A stretch of 8,862 nucleotides of DNA from an uncultured Opitutia bacterium (GTDB taxonomy: Bacteria; Verrucomicrobiota; Verrucomicrobiia; Opitutales; UBA953): the NCBI GenBank assembly GCA_903853185.1, contig CAINSX010000164.1, positions 1-8,862 of the forward strand, written 5' to 3'. The translations under genes and the position numbers were made by a program. Under the pieces are notes generated by a model. The model was not told the DNA's origin, did not search any database, and saw nothing but the letters and a program-made list of their open reading frames with translations. Below, piece after piece: positions 7,193-8,862 of this stretch (positions are counted from its first letter, which is position 1; each line of letters begins with the position of its first letter).

Positions 7193-7282
7193 CGCGGGTC
7201 TCTATAGGGCAGTCACAGAACGAGAGGGGTCAACCCGAAAGGACTCGCTTGCACCTGACGGCGGACACCCCAGTTTCGTCGG
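7193..7282. other. Divergent intergenic spacer between yejB and the aas-like gene
   Basis: This 90-bp spacer must hold the promoters of both divergent units unless the plus-strand gene is driven from elsewhere. Beyond the candidate minus-strand promoter I see only a possible plus-strand -35 (TTGCAC, 7249-7254), with no convincing -10 at 17 bp. There is no terminator-like hairpin and no small open reading frame worth calling. Confidence 0.6.
7201..7233 (-). promoter_or_regulatory. Candidate promoter for the yejB operon
   Basis: On the minus strand the spacer contains TTGACC (7233-7228), a good -35 match, and TATAGA (7206-7201), a good -10 match. They are 21 bp apart, longer than the usual 16-18, so the pairing is doubtful. 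Only 8 nt separate TATAGA from the yejB ATG, so initiation from this -10 would give a leaderless or nearly leaderless message. That agrees with the missing Shine-Dalgarno site. GGGT-CA-ACCC (7227-7236), a small imperfect palindrome, overlaps the -35 box and could be an operator or chance. Confidence 0.3.
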
Positions 7283-8862
7283 GTGCCCCTGCTTTACTCC
7301 CTCGGCTGGTTCCTGCTGATGATCGCCCTGGCGTTCGTCGCGTTCGGCCTACTCCTTCTCACCATCTTCCTGGTGGCCTTCGCTTGGCGGGCTCCTCGCC
7401 GTCATAAGTCAATGTCCTTGGGTTACTGCGTCATGCACACCCTGTGCTGGTTGCTCCTGAAGTGCGGATACACCATCCGTATCCGCGGTCTCGAGAATAT
7501 CCCGGAAAAGGGTGGCGTGCTCCTCATCGCTAACCATGTCGCTTATGCGGACGTCTTGGTGATGGGGGTGCTTTCGCGTCGCCCCGTCCGTTTTCTTTCC
7601 TGGGAAGGTTTTGAGCGCCATAAGTTCCTCGGCTTCATGTGCCGGCTGATGGGGACGATTCCGGTCTCGGAGACGAAGGCCAAAGAAGCCATCATCAAGT
7701 CGGGCGAAGCGCTCGCCCGGGGCGAAGTGGTGTGCATTTTCCCTGAAGGTAGCCTCACGCGTAACGGTGGCTTGATGCAGCTGCGCAAAGGCTTCGAGCT
7801 GATCGCCCGCCGCGGTGGGGCGCCCATCGTGCCGGTCGCCATCGACGGCATGTGGGGTTCGATCCTCAGTTTCAGCGGCGGCAAGTCCTTCTGGAAGTTG
7901 CCCAAGCATTTCCCGCGACCGATCAGCGTCGTCATCGGCAAGCCGTTTCCCGCGATCGAACATGCAAAGACCCGTCTGCGCTTGTTGGAGCTCGCCGCGG
8001 AGGCCTTCGCTATGCGCGAATCACTCCAAGGGCATCTCGGACGTGAAGTCGCCGAAGGATTAGCGAAGAAGGGCAGGGCCATCGCCTTGGTCGACCGTAC
8101 GGCCGTGCGTCGCGAATTCAGCGGTGCGACGTTGCTCGCCTTGGGCTGGGCTTTCGCGGCCGAACTCAAGCGCCGCACCAAGGCCAAGCGCGTCGCTATC
8201 GTGCTGCCTCCGGGCGTAGCGGCGAGCGTGGCCAACCTCGGTTGCGTACTGGCCGACAAGGTCCCGGTGAACCTGAACTTCTCCCTTGGTCGCGAGCAGG
8301 CGCACTCCTGCTTGCACCGCGCCGAGGTCGACCTCGTCGTCACCGCTGGCGCGTTCCGCAGTAAGTTATCCGAGAAATCGCCGGACTTCCCGTGGGGGGA
8401 TCACGTCCTCGACGTGGCCGACTTCATGTCGGCGCACTCGCGCACGGACCTCGCCTTCCGTCTGGGTCTGATTCAATGCCTCCCGACCTCCTGGTCGCTG
8501 GCGTGCATGGGTCTGCCGAAGCATGGCGGCGACGGTGAGGCGGCCTTACTCTACACGAGCGGCAGTTCAGGTCAGCCCAAGGGTGTGCGCCTCTCGCACC
8601 GCAATATTTTGGCCAATCTGCGTCAGATCGATGACGCTGATATTCTCCCCGACGACGCGACCCTGCTCGGCAGTCTGCCGGTCTTTCACAGTTTCGGTTT
8701 TACGATCGGTCTTTGGTATTCGCTTTCCCGCTCGCCGCGCCTGGTGACTTTACCTTCGCCGCTCGATTCCGCCGCCGCAGTCAAAGCGATCAAGGAAGAG
8801 AAGGTCACGGTCGTCGTCGGCACGCCGACCTTCCTTCGTCCTTACCTCCGTCGCGGCACCGC
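7283..8862 (+). CDS. aas: Aas-like bifunctional acyltransferase / acyl-activating enzyme, N-terminal part (cut by window edge)
   Basis: 526 codons are present and the frame is still open at the right edge. The order is a strongly hydrophobic N-terminal segment (about 4-34) followed by basic WRAPRRHK, then a PlsC-type acyltransferase domain (about 60-260): HX4D motif NHVAYADVL (His85, Asp90), FPEGSLTRNGG (153-163) and IVPVAIDG. Next comes an AMP-binding adenylation domain with phosphate loop LLYTSGSSGQPKGVRLSHRN (from about 422) and LPVFHSFGFTIGLW further on. E. coli Aas has this domain order and re-acylates lysophosphatidylethanolamine using acyl-ACP made by its own synthetase half; it sits at the inner membrane. 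The N-terminal membrane anchor is additional to E. coli Aas. Start: an in-frame TGA lies at 7256, and GTG 7283 is the first start codon after it, giving VPLLYSLGWFLL; the next ATG (7319) would fall inside the hydrophobic segment. No Shine-Dalgarno site is seen. A related lysophospholipid or sterol acyltransferase fusion is an alternative. Confidence 0.9.
   Translation, partial: MPLLYSLGWFLLMIALAFVAFGLLLLTIFLVAFAWRAPRRHKSMSLGYCVMHTLCWLLLKCGYTIRIRGLENIPEKGGVLLIANHVAYADVLVMGVLSRRPVRFLSWEGFERHKFLGFMCRLMGTIPVSETKAKEAIIKSGEALARGEVVCIFPEGSLTRNGGLMQLRKGFELIARRGGAPIVPVAIDGMWGSILSFSGGKSFWKLPKHFPRPISVVIGKPFPAIEHAKTRLRLLELAAEAFAMRESLQGHLGREVAEGLAKKGRAIALVDRTAVRREFSGATLLALGWAFAAELKRRTKAKRVAIVLPPGVAASVANLGCVLADKVPVNLNFSLGREQAHSCLHRAEVDLVVTAGAFRSKLSEKSPDFPWGDHVLDVADFMSAHSRTDLAFRLGLIQCLPTSWSLACMGLPKHGGDGEAALLYTSGSSGQPKGVRLSHRNILANLRQIDDADILPDDATLLGSLPVFHSFGFTIGLWYSLSRSPRLVTLPSPLDSAAAVKAIKEEKVTVVVGTPTFLRPYLRRGT

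Noticed and set aside
7249..7282. A plus-strand promoter for the aas-like gene based on TTGCAC
   Set aside because: The sequence at 17 bp spacing (AGTTTC) is a poor -10, so I did not call it as a feature.
7409..8343. Two long minus-strand open frames antisense to the aas-like gene (184 and 266 codons)
   Set aside because: The plus strand carries intact PlsC and AMP-binding motifs over the same span; the antisense frames look like shadows.
1..8862. Mobile elements, CRISPR arrays, tRNA/rRNA, toxin-antitoxin or phage-defence genes
   Set aside because: None seen: no transposase motifs, spaced direct repeats or structural RNA signatures; almost all bases are accounted for by the eight genes.

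Overview
This window looks like ordinary chromosomal DNA from a GC-rich Gram-negative bacterium. Verrucomicrobiota (Opitutales-like) is my best guess. The reasons are an exosortase, a YejABEF-type peptide importer, an Aas-like lipid enzyme, dense overlapping genes and few Shine-Dalgarno sites. This placement is inference; there is no rRNA or other phylogenetic marker in the window.

Layout. Positions 1-7192 are one compact minus-strand gene string, read right to left: permease (yejB-like), permease (yejE-like), extracellular solute-binding protein (yejA-like), two separate ABC ATPases, an exosortase, and the first 30 codons of glycogen synthase (glgA), which runs off the left edge. Six of the seven genes start inside or next to the stop codon of the gene before them or lead the operon: four junctions are ATGA overlaps, one is TGATG, and the only real gap is 49 bp between the binding protein and the first ATPase. 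A short divergent spacer (7193-7282) separates the string from a plus-strand gene starting at 7283. That gene encodes a fused acyltransferase / acyl-activating enzyme (Aas-like) and runs off the right edge.

How the genes work together. The five transport genes make a complete peptide importer: a periplasmic binding protein, two inner-membrane channel subunits and two cytoplasmic ATPases. The family imports short peptides, such as murein peptides or microcin C in proteobacteria. The exosortase is a membrane transpeptidase-like enzyme that processes exported proteins carrying a C-terminal sorting tag. GlgA extends glycogen chains from ADP-glucose. Translational coupling suggests co-expression, but no shared pathway is evident. 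Aas-like proteins re-acylate lysophospholipids, so a loose envelope-maintenance theme is possible but unproven.

The most notable features are the exosortase placed between the importer and glgA, large extra periplasmic segments in both permeases relative to E. coli YejB/YejE, ATPases encoded by two genes rather than one fused yejF, and a possible near-leaderless promoter in front of the operon. I found no mobile elements, CRISPR arrays, tRNA or rRNA, and nothing that clearly amounts to a new system.
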